Positions 40,372 to 48,357 of a DNA stretch of 64,000 nt are shown piece by piece. How positions within the stretch are numbered: the first letter of the stretch is position 1; every line of letters starts with the position of its first letter. Position numbers and translations under genes: made by a program. Under the pieces are notes generated by a model, which did not search any database, was not told where the DNA came from, and was given only the letters and a program-made list of their open reading frames with translations. The stretch comes from DASXVX01 sp036504075 (lineage in GTDB: Bacteria > Bacillota > Sulfobacillia > Symbiobacteriales > Symbiobacteriaceae). Location: positions 1-64,000 of the forward strand of contig DASXVX010000009.1 in NCBI GenBank assembly GCA_036504075.1, written 5' to 3'.

Positions 40372-40533
40372 CCTCATCACCCCCTTTCTCGGTCTCGGAG
40401 CGTTCGACAGTTAACAGAAAAGTTCCTGTACACAAACAGAGCCTAAAGAAACAGGCGCCTCTCCGCTCGTAACAGAGTGGCGCCCCAGGAGTTCCAGGTC
40501 AATCGCGGTGACCCGGTACAACCCGATACATAG

Positions 40534-40561
40534 GGTATACCGGATATCACCCCCACGTCAA
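40534..40561 (-). promoter_or_regulatory. candidate minus-strand promoter
   Basis: TTGACG (40556-40561) and TATACC (40534-40539), 16 bp apart, read towards the gene at 40371, with a leader of about 155 bases that contains GGCGCC inverted repeats (40452-40483). Confidence 0.5.
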
Positions 40562-40592
40562 GGACTACGAAGGCGAAGGGGGTTTTTGCATC

Positions 40593-40949
40593 ATGGTGGC
40601 GCTTGCAAAACTGCTGTGGATCGGAAACCACGGCGGGCGGAGTGGCTGCGGCGGCGATGTGTACCGAGACGGCCCCATGCGTTTCGGTATGGACCACCGG
40701 CCCCTCCATCGGAATCACTGCGACAGTTGCGGAGCGACGGTGAGCGATCTGGATGTGATCAAGCCCGAAGACGCGGACGAACTGAAGCCCGGTCAGGACG
40801 CCATCGGCGGCTGCGGCTGCGGCGGGGTCCGGTGGGTGGCGGTGGAGTTGCGCACCGAAGAGGCCGGTGGGTTGCCGGTTCAGCGGATGGAGTTCACCCA
40901 TGGATGCACGGGGTGCGACTGGCCCGGGCCGGAAGGGGGCGCCAACTGA
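40593..40949 (+). CDS. Cys-rich hypothetical phage protein
   Basis: 118 aa with several Cys motifs (SGCGGDV, HCDSCGATVSD, GGCGCGGVRW, HGCTGCDW) that could bind two zinc ions. AAGGGGG lies before ATG 40593. Unknown function. Confidence 0.55.
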   Translation: MVALAKLLWIGNHGGRSGCGGDVYRDGPMRFGMDHRPLHRNHCDSCGATVSDLDVIKPEDADELKPGQDAIGGCGCGGVRWVAVELRTEEAGGLPVQRMEFTHGCTGCDWPGPEGGAN

Positions 40950-41200
40950 TGAACCGTCAGGAGGCGATCACGCTCCTCCAAGCCGCCGGGTACGAGCCCG
41001 TTATTCTGGGAGTGCGGGGCACGGCCTATCGCAGGGACGATCGGAGCTTCACCCTCGGCCCGGACGGTGCCCGCATCGAGGCGGACCTGACCTACGAAGA
41101 ACTCAGGCGAGTCCTGTTGCCGGAACTTCCACGAGAAATGCCGACAAGGTCTCAGGGGTACGAGGCCACTGAAACGGGGGTGCACCAACATGGGATTTGA
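40949..41200 (+). CDS. hypothetical phage protein
   Basis: 83 aa (MNRQEAITLLQAAGYEPVIL...). Starts by a TGATG overlap with the preceding gene. No motif recognised; the next gene overlaps its end by 11 bp. Confidence 0.55.
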   Translation: MNRQEAITLLQAAGYEPVILGVRGTAYRRDDRSFTLGPDGARIEADLTYEELRRVLLPELPREMPTRSQGYEATETGVHQHGI

Positions 41201-42101
41201 GTTCAAGAAGGCGACCAAGCACGAGGCGAAGGCTCGGGTCGCCATCACGGGACCGGCGGGCAGCGGTAAGTCCTACACGGCGCTGGCGCTTGCTACGGTG
41301 ATGTGCAAGAAGGTCGCCGCCATCGACACGGAGCACGGTTCGCTCTCCAAGTACGCCGACATCTTCGCCTTTGACGTGCTGGAGTTGGAGGACTTTCACC
41401 CCGACAACTACATCAAGGCGATCAACGCGGCCGTCATGGGCGGGTATGACGGACTGGCCATCGACTCCGGCTCCCATGAGTGGAGCGGAAAAGGTGGTTG
41501 TCTGGAGTTGGTAGACTACTACGCCAAGGCCAAGCGCAACGGCAACAACTATGCAGCCTGGGCCGACGTGACGCCCTTGCACACAGCCTTCATCGAGGCC
41601 ATCCACGGCGCCCCGTTGCACATCTACGCTACCTTCCGGTCGAAGATGGACTACCTCCAGACCGAGGACTCCAAGGGCAAGAAGGTCATCCAAAAGGTGG
41701 GCATGGCGCCCATCACCCGAGACGGCGCTGAGTACGAGTTTGACATCGTGGGCGACATGAACCTCGAACACGAGATGCTCATCACCAAGAGCCGGTGCCC
41801 GGCGCTCGCGGACAAGTTGTTCCACAAGCCCGGCGCCGATCTGGCAAGGGTGATTTCGGCCTGGCTTTCGGACGGGGCACCCGCGGAAATAAAAGTGCCC
41901 AGGGTTCCCGCCACTCCGGAAACCGTGGAGGAAATTCGGGTGCTGGCCGGTCGGCTCCGGATGATGCGGAAAGACGTGGCGGAGTTCGCCGCTCTCCAGG
42001 GTGTGAGGGCACCGGCTGAACAGTGGATGGAGCACGAAGCCGTCATCGTTCGGGATGCGCTCCAGGCGAAGGTACCCACCAACAACGAAGCCGCGAGTTA
42101 G
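41190..42101 (+). CDS. phage RecA-like/AAA ATPase (Sak4-type candidate)
   Basis: 303 aa. Walker A GPAGSGKSYTA at about residue 20, a switch around AIDTEHGS and a Walker B-like YDGLAIDSG. This fits AAA_24/RecA-core proteins that act as single-strand annealing recombinases in phages, often beside Gam and SSB as here. The tail (about 235-303) is helical. Confidence 0.78.
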   Translation: MGFEFKKATKHEAKARVAITGPAGSGKSYTALALATVMCKKVAAIDTEHGSLSKYADIFAFDVLELEDFHPDNYIKAINAAVMGGYDGLAIDSGSHEWSGKGGCLELVDYYAKAKRNGNNYAAWADVTPLHTAFIEAIHGAPLHIYATFRSKMDYLQTEDSKGKKVIQKVGMAPITRDGAEYEFDIVGDMNLEHEMLITKSRCPALADKLFHKPGADLARVISAWLSDGAPAEIKVPRVPATPETVEEIRVLAGRLRMMRKDVAEFAALQGVRAPAEQWMEHEAVIVRDALQAKVPTNNEAAS

Positions 42102-42113
42102 GAGGACATGCCC

Positions 42114-42761
42114 ATGGTGGCCAATCCGAATGCCGAAGGGGTTTCGACGGAGCCCCTGCCTCTGGACCTTGATGCGTTCGAAGAAGCGTGCGAGCGGGCC
42201 GCCGTCAGCGAAGGTGCCGAACCCGTCGCCGTCCCGGCCATTATCCCCGAAGAAGTGTTCTTGGCTGCCCTGAAGCGGCGGGCTCACCATCTGAAGCGGG
42301 CCGCCTTCGCTGCTCGCCCCTACGACGCCGAAATCGCAGACCAGCAGGCGCAGATTGCGGAGTTGCAGGCCGAAGTCGCCAAGTTGACCTTCGAGCGGGA
42401 CGCCGCCGCCAAGCCGTGGCAGCACAAGGCTGCCAACCTGGAGCCCCTGGTCGAAGCCTTCATGCGGGCCATGCATCAGGCCAGTCACGAGAAGGTCAAG
42501 TCCTGGCCTACTCCCTACGGCACGCCAAAGCTCCGCAAACAGCAGCCCGAGTGGGTCTACGGCGACGAGAAAGACCTGGGCAAGTGGCTCCAAGCCAACG
42601 CCCCTCGATTCGTCAAGGCGGACCCCCTGCCGGTCAAGACGGCCATCAAGGACGCCGCCACGGTCAACAAGGACGGCACGGTCGCCATCCCCGAAACCGG
42701 CGAAATCATCCCCGGCATCACGGTGAACGAGCGGAAACCCAAGTTTGAAATCGACGGCTAA
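42114..42761 (+). CDS. Gam-like host-nuclease inhibitor
   Basis: 215 aa. A coiled coil (about 75-100: EIADQQAQIAELQAEVAKL) precedes TPYGTPKLRKQQPEWVYGDEKDLGKWLQ, a pattern seen in Mu Gam-like proteins that shield DNA ends from RecBCD/AddAB. ATG 42114 has GGAGG at 8 bp; ATG 42108 is too close. Directly follows the ATPase. Confidence 0.65.
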   Translation: MVANPNAEGVSTEPLPLDLDAFEEACERAAVSEGAEPVAVPAIIPEEVFLAALKRRAHHLKRAAFAARPYDAEIADQQAQIAELQAEVAKLTFERDAAAKPWQHKAANLEPLVEAFMRAMHQASHEKVKSWPTPYGTPKLRKQQPEWVYGDEKDLGKWLQANAPRFVKADPLPVKTAIKDAATVNKDGTVAIPETGEIIPGITVNERKPKFEIDG

Positions 42762-42775
42762 CGGTCATCAAGGCA

Positions 42776-42801
42776 GGGGGAGGGTAATCACTCCCTCCCC
42801 C
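42776..42801 (+). promoter_or_regulatory. GC-rich hairpin in a leader
   Basis: GGGGGAGGG, 8-base loop, CCCTCCCCC, immediately before AAAGGAGGG of the next gene. The same CCCTCCCCC arm could also pair with GGAGGG, so it may control translation. Confidence 0.5.
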
Positions 42802-42819
42802 AAAGGAGGGCGGAAAATA

Positions 42820-43161
42820 ATGGCAACCAAAGAGCGGAAGCCTCTGACCAGTGCGGACCTGAACATGCTGGTGGTGGCAGCACAAATCATCGACGAGCGG
42901 GCTCCGTGGGCCGCCTTCAACTCCACGCAAGGCTACCACGTCCAGGCCGCGGCCTTGAAGGAGATGGCCGACGCGGCGGGTGCCACCATCGAAGTGAAGC
43001 CGTTCGGAAGGCCGGAGTACCCCTGGGAGGGCAGCGTCAACTTCGGCGGCATCCGGTTCTACGCCATCATGGAGACCGCACAACTGCCCATCATCGGCTA
43101 CGAGGTGCCTGGCTACGTGCCAGCGGGTACATTCCCCGTGCCCATCGCTCAGACGGCGTAA
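42820..43161 (+). CDS. hypothetical phage protein
   Basis: 113 aa (MATKERKPLTSADLNMLVVAA...). No known domain. Strong ribosome site AAAGGAGGG behind a hairpin. Confidence 0.6.
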   Translation: MATKERKPLTSADLNMLVVAAQIIDERAPWAAFNSTQGYHVQAAALKEMADAAGATIEVKPFGRPEYPWEGSVNFGGIRFYAIMETAQLPIIGYEVPGYVPAGTFPVPIAQTA

Positions 43162-43197
43162 CCCATCGGCCCCGCACATGGAGAAGGAGGATTCAAC

Positions 43198-43590
43198 TTG
43201 GCAGCACTTTTGGAACGGGTCCAGTTGGCTCGTCATCAGGCACAGTCAGGGAATCGGGAATTCCTGGCCGGCATTGGCAGGTTGCTAGAAGATGTCGAAA
43301 CGCAGCTTGCCGGCGGCCCCGACCTGGTAAAGCAGGCATGGGCAACGATGTCCTATTCGGAGCGCGAATGCGTCCGCATGGTGGCTGCGAATCTGGAGGG
43401 CGACACCGGAATGCTGGTTGCCTCCAAACTGGCGGATGCGCAGGAGTTCACTCGCAGCACGCTGGTCAACGGCCTGCGGAAAATGGAGAGCGCCGGTGCG
43501 ATTGTGACGCACTCGCTGGGCATGAAGGGCACACGCATTCAGGGTCTGGTCCCCAACTGGCGGCGGCGGATTCTGGATCTGGCGGTCTGA
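43198..43590 (+). CDS. CodY DNA-binding-domain protein
   Basis: 130 aa. Residues about 50-125 (MSYSERECVRMVAANLEGDTGMLVASKLAD...FTRSTLVNGLRKMESAGAIVTHSLGMKGTRI) follow the C-terminal winged helix of Bacillus CodY almost block by block, including ASK-AD, LRK-ESAG and SLGMKGT-I. The GAF/ligand domain of CodY is absent and replaced by about 45 unrelated helical residues. It could bind CodY boxes without sensing GTP or branched-chain amino acids. TTG 43198 follows AAGGAGG. Confidence 0.8.
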   Translation: MAALLERVQLARHQAQSGNREFLAGIGRLLEDVETQLAGGPDLVKQAWATMSYSERECVRMVAANLEGDTGMLVASKLADAQEFTRSTLVNGLRKMESAGAIVTHSLGMKGTRIQGLVPNWRRRILDLAV

Positions 43591-44256
43591 AACACCCGCG
43601 GGAGGGACGCCTTCCCTCCCGGGTCCACGAATGGACACAGGCTATGACGGTCTGCGTCCATCGGTGAGCCCGGCCCATCGCCGGGAACGGCAGGAGGTGG
43701 TGACCTGTGAAGCGGTAGCCCTCTGCGTTCCTGAACTCCACGCCGACAGGCTCCGGTCTGCCGACAGACTGCCCAACTCGGGAGGTGAGTGCATGATTCG
43801 TGGCTCTCCGGTGGCTTCCACCGTACACATGCTGGTCAAATACGCCTGATCGCCGGCCCCTGGGCCACGGCGGGGGTAAACCGGAAGGCATCCCGCCAGG
43901 AACCAGTTTGAACACCTTTGGAGGTGAGGCCCAGTGTTCGCTCATGACGTGATCCTGGGTTTCGCCGTCCTACCGACTCTACCGGGTGACTCTCCCGGAG
44001 TCGTGGTTGAACCGGGGTACGAGATTCGCTCCCGGCAGTAACCGGTTCGCTGCGGAAACGCAGTGGCCGGACGGGTTCAAGGACGGCGTTCGAAGAGGCC
44101 CGCACTGGTCCCACAACCACGGGAACGGTGCGGGAAGGCCCTACGGGGGCTGATCAAATGTGGATCGAGGCACCGCAGGCCGCGGTGGCGGTGCCCCTCC
44201 TAAACGGGGGTTAAGCGGCAAAAGCGTGGCCGGTGTCATGCCATCGGCCACATCAC

Positions 44257-44327
44257 GGGGCGGTCGGTTAACCGGGCGGGATTAGAACACTCGTCCGGGG
44301 ATGGTTCAACCCCATCCTGCTCCACCA
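44257..44327 (+). ncRNA. tRNA-like element, degenerate
   Basis: Acceptor arm GGGGCGG/CTGCTCC pairs over all 7 positions (two wobbles). Then A and CCA, a T-arm GATGG-TTCAACC-CCATC, and a 7-bp arm GGGCGGG/CTCGTCC with a 9-base loop ATTAGAACA. Only GGTTAACC stands where the D-arm should be. 71 bases in total. It may be a tRNA mimic or a decayed tRNA. Confidence 0.4.
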
Positions 44328-44372
44328 GGTCTTCACAGGGCCGGTCACCGCGTGAGCGCCCGGCCACTTCAT

Positions 44373-44449
44373 CGGGGTGTAGCTCAGTGGCAGAGCGTCG
44401 CGGTCTTCCAACACGAAGGTCGTCGGTTCGAATCCGACCACCCCGACCA
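44373..44449 (+). tRNA. tRNA with expanded anticodon loop
   Basis: Acceptor CGGGGTG/CACCCCG, discriminator A, encoded CCA, D-arm GCTC-AGTGGCA-GAGC and T-arm GTCGG-TTCGAAT-CCGAC are canonical. The anticodon arm is not: stem TCGCG/CACGA has one mismatch and the loop is 9 bases, GTCTTCCAA. Its last seven bases, CTTCCAA, look like a Gly (UCC) loop. The C1-G72 pair and A73 are proline-like and unlike Gly. The amino acid is therefore undetermined. Confidence 0.65.
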
Positions 44450-44450
44450 A

Positions 44451-44541
44451 TAGGCGGAACCTGCCGTAACTGGCGGATAGCCGGCGTAAGCCGAGCAGTC
44501 CTGGCGGATGCAGGCAGAGTGCTGACACAGGTTGCCGCCTA
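44451..44541 (+). ncRNA. compact structured RNA element after the tRNA
   Basis: Outer stem TAGGCGG-ACCTG against CAGGTTGCCGCCTA closes about 65 bases that contain CGGC-GTAA-GCCG (44482-44493, a GNRA hairpin) and two copies of CTGGCGGAT. It starts one base after the tRNA CCA and its 3' A, and may be processed from the same transcript. Confidence 0.45.
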
Positions 44542-44616
44542 AACATCGAGGCTAACGGGGGGAATGCCCGTGAGCCTCGACCAGAATGATCCAAGAACGC
44601 GAAGGGAGGTTCGAGG

Positions 44617-44931
44617 ATGGCCGAAAAGTGGCTCTACGTCACCATGACGGATGGTTCGGTCTGGGCAGTTCCTGCCAAGATGGTGGCCGAAAACCGGGCG
44701 GCGTTCTACGCCGAACGCGACACCGGCAGGAAGTCTGGCGAGGAGTACGACCGAGTTTTCGCCGAAGAGGCGGTCTTCGCCATGGAGGATGGGTACGAAA
44801 TCACCGATTGGGCGGCAGGAAACATGAACTGGTCAGACGTGGCCGACAAGGCGAAGAAGGTCAAGGACCCGCCTCCGCCAGACTTCCAGGAAAGTTGGGT
44901 GAACGGCGCCAAGGAGGTCATCACCGAGTAG
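44617..44931 (+). CDS. hypothetical phage protein
   Basis: 104 aa (MAEKWLYVTMTDGSVWAVPA...). Acidic, no known domain. AAGGGAGG precedes the ATG. Confidence 0.65.
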   Translation: MAEKWLYVTMTDGSVWAVPAKMVAENRAAFYAERDTGRKSGEEYDRVFAEEAVFAMEDGYEITDWAAGNMNWSDVADKAKKVKDPPPPDFQESWVNGAKEVITE

Positions 44932-45102
44932 CCCCCACTACAGGGGGACCACCGACTACCCCCTCGGAGCCGGTGGGGCTGGGTCTGATGGATACCTAAC
45001 GCGAGGTGACCAGGAGACCGACCCCCTCTCCCGGACACCGGCGCAGTGACCACAGACCTGGCCCCATGACTCCGAGGTAACAATAGCAAGGAGGAGAGCG
45101 GA

Positions 45103-45240
45103 TTGCGGTACCGTCCCTGGATGGGGTTCACACTCATCGGACTCGCCATGGTGGCCGATGTGCTCCTGACTCACGGCAAGGCCCGAGGCGCACTCACGGC
45201 GATTTCCTTCGTGGCGGTGACGGTCTGGGCTAACCGCTAA
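45103..45240 (+). CDS. 45-aa two-helix membrane protein
   Basis: MRYRPWMGFTLIGLAMVADV..., two hydrophobic segments (about 8-22 and 30-43) separated by HGKARG. TTG 45103 follows AAGGAGGAG. Small two-helix phage proteins include holins, but no endolysin is nearby. Confidence 0.55.
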   Translation: MRYRPWMGFTLIGLAMVADVLLTHGKARGALTAISFVAVTVWANR

Positions 45241-45341
45241 GACGCCTCAGACCCCACAGGAGACGACATAACCCCCGGCGGGCGGAACGGTGCAGGAACA
45301 GGGTAAACGCCCCCAGTAGGGGGCTGAGAATCGCAGAAAGG

Positions 45342-45554
45342 ATGGTGTCAAGAATGGTACCAAGCATCCGGTCTTTGATCCTGGCGACGGCTGGTTTGGC
45401 GGTTTTGGGCGGTATGGGCGACAGCAAGACCCCGCACGATCGCAAGGCCCAGTCCAAGCGCAGCACGACCACCAAGGCCCGCCACGACCACCAGAAAGCC
45501 AAGACCCGGCGCAAGATGCAGGCAGCTTCTCGGCGGCGGAACCGGGCGGCATAA
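45342..45554 (+). CDS. small protein with highly basic tail
   Basis: 70 aa from ATG 45342 (GTG 45345 and ATG 45354 are also possible). A hydrophobic segment (SLILATAGLAVLGG) is followed by a Lys/Arg/His-rich tail (HDHQKAKTRRKMQAASRRRN). Could be membrane-anchored and nucleic-acid-binding. Unknown. Confidence 0.5.
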   Translation: MVSRMVPSIRSLILATAGLAVLGGMGDSKTPHDRKAQSKRSTTTKARHDHQKAKTRRKMQAASRRRNRAA

Positions 45555-45673
45555 CCCAAGGCTTCCCCCCTTTGGGCCGATGTCTCAGCATCCTCTCCTG
45601 GAAAGACCATCACCAGTCATCCCCAGACGAGAGCGCGACTGAGGCATCGGGCCAAGAGATGGAGGTGTATGAG

Positions 45674-45868
45674 ATGGCAGTTCCCGAGCGGTTTGAGCCG
45701 GGGGTCCAGAACCTGCGGCGAGGGGTTCAACGGACGGCACAGGTTGAGTCCACGACCTTCCTGCAGGACGCTCTCTGGGCCTGGGTATGGGTTGGTATCC
45801 ATATCGTCCCCTGGGCTATCCTGGTGTGTCTGGTGGCGTTCCTGGCGGGTCACTTCCGGCGGTTTTAG
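45674..45868 (+). CDS. small single-pass membrane protein
   Basis: 64 aa. An N-terminal polar half and a C-terminal helix (AWVWVGIHIVPWAILVCLVA). GGAGGTG lies 7 bp before ATG 45674. Unknown. Confidence 0.6.
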   Translation: MAVPERFEPGVQNLRRGVQRTAQVESTTFLQDALWAWVWVGIHIVPWAILVCLVAFLAGHFRRF

Positions 45869-45872
45869 GCAG

Positions 45873-46073
45873 ATGTACATACCGATGGTCTTCATGGTTC
45901 AGCCCGAGGATACGCCGGAAAGCCTTCTAGAGCACGTCCGGCGCAACTGCAATCCCGGACTGTACATCCCGGACCTGATTACCCCGGCGGGCGACACGGT
46001 TGACCGGGCGGACCCCGTAGCGGCAGCCTTCTGGAAACAATGGAACGCCGCGGCCGCGTCAGAGATGGACTGA
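45873..46073 (+). CDS. hypothetical phage protein
   Basis: 66 aa (MYIPMVFMVQPEDTPESLLE...). Starts 4 bp after the preceding stop with a weak ribosome site; coupling is likely. No motif recognised. Confidence 0.5.
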   Translation: MYIPMVFMVQPEDTPESLLEHVRRNCNPGLYIPDLITPAGDTVDRADPVAAAFWKQWNAAAASEMD

Positions 46074-46186
46074 GCGGCCCCGCTCTTGACCCGGTGTAAC
46101 GCCGATGTAACACGGTGTGCCAGTCCATCCGTGGATGTGTATCTTAGGTTTTCGACGCAGTTCGCAGGAGATAGGGGGACGACCAC

Positions 46187-47506
46187 TTGGACGAACACCG
46201 GATTGTGTCCCTCTTCTCCGGTGCCGGGCTCATGGATTCAGGGTTTGAGCAGGCCGGCTGCACCATCGCGGCGGCGGTTGAGTACGACAAGCAAGCCGTC
46301 GAAACCTGGAAGCGCAATCGCCCAGGGCGAGAAGACCGCATCATCTGCCAAGATATCCGCACAGTCACGCCCGAGCAGTTAGGCGTCGTGCCAGACGAAC
46401 TGTGGGCCATCATCGGGGGACCGCCCTGTCAGGGATTTTCGGTGGCCAACTCTACCCGAGCGCACGCCAACGGGCAAACGGCAGCCTGGAAGGACGACCC
46501 TCGGAACACGCTGTTCCAGGAGTTCCTGCGGTTGGTAATTGCCCTACACCCGGAGCGGTTCGTCATGGAGAACGTCAAGGCCATGTATACCACGGGAGCA
46601 GCAAACCTCGGCGAACCAGGCCTGATTATGCGGGAAGTGCTGGACGACTTCACCGGAGCCGGGTATCGAGTGCAGGCTCAAGTGCTGGATGCAGCGGACT
46701 ACGGTGTTCCCCAGCACAGGGAACGGGTTTTCGTAATCGGCATCCGGGCGGACCTGCCGGACCCAATACTATACCCCATTCAGACGCACGGAGCGCCAGG
46801 AAGCGGATACCTGCCGTGGAGGACTGTGCGGCAGGCCATTGGGGATTTGCCCGAGCCGGGCGCAAGCCACGCGAACCACGCCGATTTCAACCGGGAGCGC
46901 ATCAAGGAAAACGGCCACATAGGTCACAGGGAGTTGGACATGGACGCCCCGTCTTACACGGTCACTGCGGGCAGGACCGATACAGGGCACGGAATTCTCG
47001 CTCCGGTTTTGCCGGCAAACCACAACGACTACTGCCCGGCAGACAGCAACCAAGGCATGGAGAGCGGACACCGGCCGCTTCGAGTGGACGAACCCGCCCC
47101 AACAGTAGCGGCACACCACACGAACCAGCCGGTACATCCAGGACCGATGAACCACGAACCCACCCACGATGACGGTAAACAACTCTGGAAGCCGTGGCGG
47201 AGTTCGGAGCAGCGGACAGGCCCGCAAGGCGCCTTGGCGGCAGACTCCCGCCTGAGCAAGCCCGGGAACCACCACAACCCCCACGAAGCGCAGACCATTC
47301 CCCGCCGACTCACCCCCAGGGAATGCGCACGCCTCCAATCGGTCCCTGACGGTTACTTCTTCTGCGGCTCCAAGAGCGCGGCATACCGCCAAATTGGTAA
47401 CGGCGTCCCCGTGGAACTTGCAAGGCGGATAGCGGCGGTGCTCATCGGTTCGGAGCCAGGCAAAGAGGTAAAGGCGTATGCGCCCCAACTCACGTGGTCC
47501 TTCTAG
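46187..47506 (+). CDS. DNA (cytosine-5) methyltransferase
   Basis: 439 aa. Motif I LFSGAGLMDSGFEQAG, motif IV GGPPCQGFS with the catalytic Cys, motif VI VMENV, motif VIII QHRERVF, and motifs IX-X LTPRECARLQ and QIGNGVP. Complete and apparently active; the recognition site is unknown. TTG 46187 follows GGGGGA. No restriction enzyme partner is nearby, so this is a phage-style orphan enzyme, likely for protecting phage DNA. Confidence 0.93.
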   Translation: MDEHRIVSLFSGAGLMDSGFEQAGCTIAAAVEYDKQAVETWKRNRPGREDRIICQDIRTVTPEQLGVVPDELWAIIGGPPCQGFSVANSTRAHANGQTAAWKDDPRNTLFQEFLRLVIALHPERFVMENVKAMYTTGAANLGEPGLIMREVLDDFTGAGYRVQAQVLDAADYGVPQHRERVFVIGIRADLPDPILYPIQTHGAPGSGYLPWRTVRQAIGDLPEPGASHANHADFNRERIKENGHIGHRELDMDAPSYTVTAGRTDTGHGILAPVLPANHNDYCPADSNQGMESGHRPLRVDEPAPTVAAHHTNQPVHPGPMNHEPTHDDGKQLWKPWRSSEQRTGPQGALAADSRLSKPGNHHNPHEAQTIPRRLTPRECARLQSVPDGYFFCGSKSAAYRQIGNGVPVELARRIAAVLIGSEPGKEVKAYAPQLTWSF

Positions 47507-47517
47507 ACAACAGGAAA

Positions 47518-47540
47518 GCCCGCCCCTAGACGAGGCGGGC
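47518..47540. terminator. hairpin between convergent genes
   Basis: GCCCGCC (47518-47524) and GGCGGGC (47534-47540). No T-run. Confidence 0.6.
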
Positions 47541-47559
47541 AGTGGATTGCAGATTCAGA

Positions 47560-48045
47560 TTACTTGGGGTTAACCAGTTCGCTGGCCCTTCGTACCGTAG
47601 CGTTTACGTTCAGTCCCTCATAGTCGTCTTCTACGAATTCGTCGTTACCGTCAAACCGCCCGACGATGAAGCGAAGTTCGGGCAGGTCCTCCTCCACCAA
47701 CGTGATTTGAAGGGTACCTCCATCAGGAACCGGGATGATCACGGCAGAGCATCCGCCGCCCGTCTGTTCCATGCGGGCGTCCAGCCCTTCAGCCTTCAGG
47801 AGCGGAATCAGGTTGTGCTCATGACCGACCTTCTCGTCCACCGCCACCAGACGTCCGCACTTGTCGCAGGTGGTGGCGACTTCATCGGACTCCAAGGCTT
47901 CGATGGGCTGATCGGCGACGGCGAGAAACTCCGGGCGGAACCGGGCGTATTCCGAGGGGTTCACAGTCTTGGCACAGCGGGCGCACAGGACTTCAGCCTG
48001 CGGGGTCCAGATACCCGGAATCGGCAGAACGGCAGTAGTCGTCAT
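47560..48045 (-). CDS. zinc-binding hypothetical protein
   Basis: 161 aa. Two Cys pairs (LCARCAKTV and TCDKCGRLV) form a probable zinc ribbon in the N-terminal half; the rest is acidic. Its ATG overlaps the stop of the next minus-strand gene by 4 bp (ATGA). Together they are a two-gene island opposite to the phage operon. Confidence 0.6.
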   Translation of the reverse strand: MTTTAVLPIPGIWTPQAEVLCARCAKTVNPSEYARFRPEFLAVADQPIEALESDEVATTCDKCGRLVAVDEKVGHEHNLIPLLKAEGLDARMEQTGGGCSAVIIPVPDGGTLQITLVEEDLPELRFIVGRFDGNDEFVEDDYEGLNVNATVRRASELVNPK

Positions 48046-48260
48046 TTCGAGTCCTCCTTCTTGGCCTGCGGTGGCCTTCCAGCGGGTTTACGGGTTAGGT
48101 ACCACTCCCTCCAAGCCTCTTCCGAGGCAACCCAGGGAGCCTGAATTGATCCGGGTCGTGGTTCCTGACGAGCGCCCCTCACCTTCCTCGCTGCGGAACT
48201 TGTGGTGTCACGGTGGAGGTTCAGGTGGCGGGCGGCTTCCGTGGCGGTCCAGTCTGCCAT
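48042..48260 (-). CDS. small helix-turn-helix protein
   Basis: 72 aa. MADWTATEAARHLNLHRDTTSSAARKVRG is a MerR/HTH_17-like DNA-binding start, and SIQAPWVASEEAWREWYLTRKPAGRPP completes a small winged-helix-like fold. Divergent from the methyltransferase at 48358. It may regulate that promoter region, which is AT-rich around ACATATGT. Confidence 0.65.
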   Translation of the reverse strand: MADWTATEAARHLNLHRDTTSSAARKVRGARQEPRPGSIQAPWVASEEAWREWYLTRKPAGRPPQAKKEDSK

Positions 48261-48357
48261 GGCGTCACCCCTTGCGGTTGGACTGAGGTTAATGTACTAC
48301 ATATGTCGGATATTAGCAAGGGGTCCACCAGAGAATTTTTCGACAGGAGGAACTGAT

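Larger units (their letters stand above)
43591..44616 (+). ncRNA. long structured non-coding region with embedded tRNA
   Basis: About 1 kb without a convincing protein gene. Stable hairpins follow one another: 43869-43897 (GGCGGG/CCCGCC), 43982-43998 (CCGGG/CCCGG), 44050-44063 (CTGCG-GAAA-CGCAG inside CCGG/CCGG), 44099-44134 (CCCGCAC/GTGCGGG), 44169-44195 (GGCACCGC/GCGGTGCC), 44226-44251 (GTGGCCG/CGGCCAC), 44451-44541 and 44546-44580. Several loops are GNRA. Two tRNA-like elements are embedded. Size, phage setting and tRNA recall giant phage RNAs such as GOLLD or ROOL; membership is inferred, not shown. An 18-codon ORF with GGGAGGTGAG (43792-43848) is the only plausible peptide. Confidence 0.5.

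Noticed and set aside
41103..42593. 496-codon minus-strand open frame
   Set aside because: It mirrors the RecA-like ATPase and Gam-like genes, which carry real motifs and ribosome sites.
43631..43849. 72-codon ORF in the structured region
   Set aside because: No ribosome site before its ATG, and the sequence is better explained by hairpins; only the last 18 codons have a plausible start of their own.
45103..45240. Calling the two-helix 45-aa protein a holin
   Set aside because: Size and helices fit, but there is no endolysin or late gene nearby and the location is in the early region.
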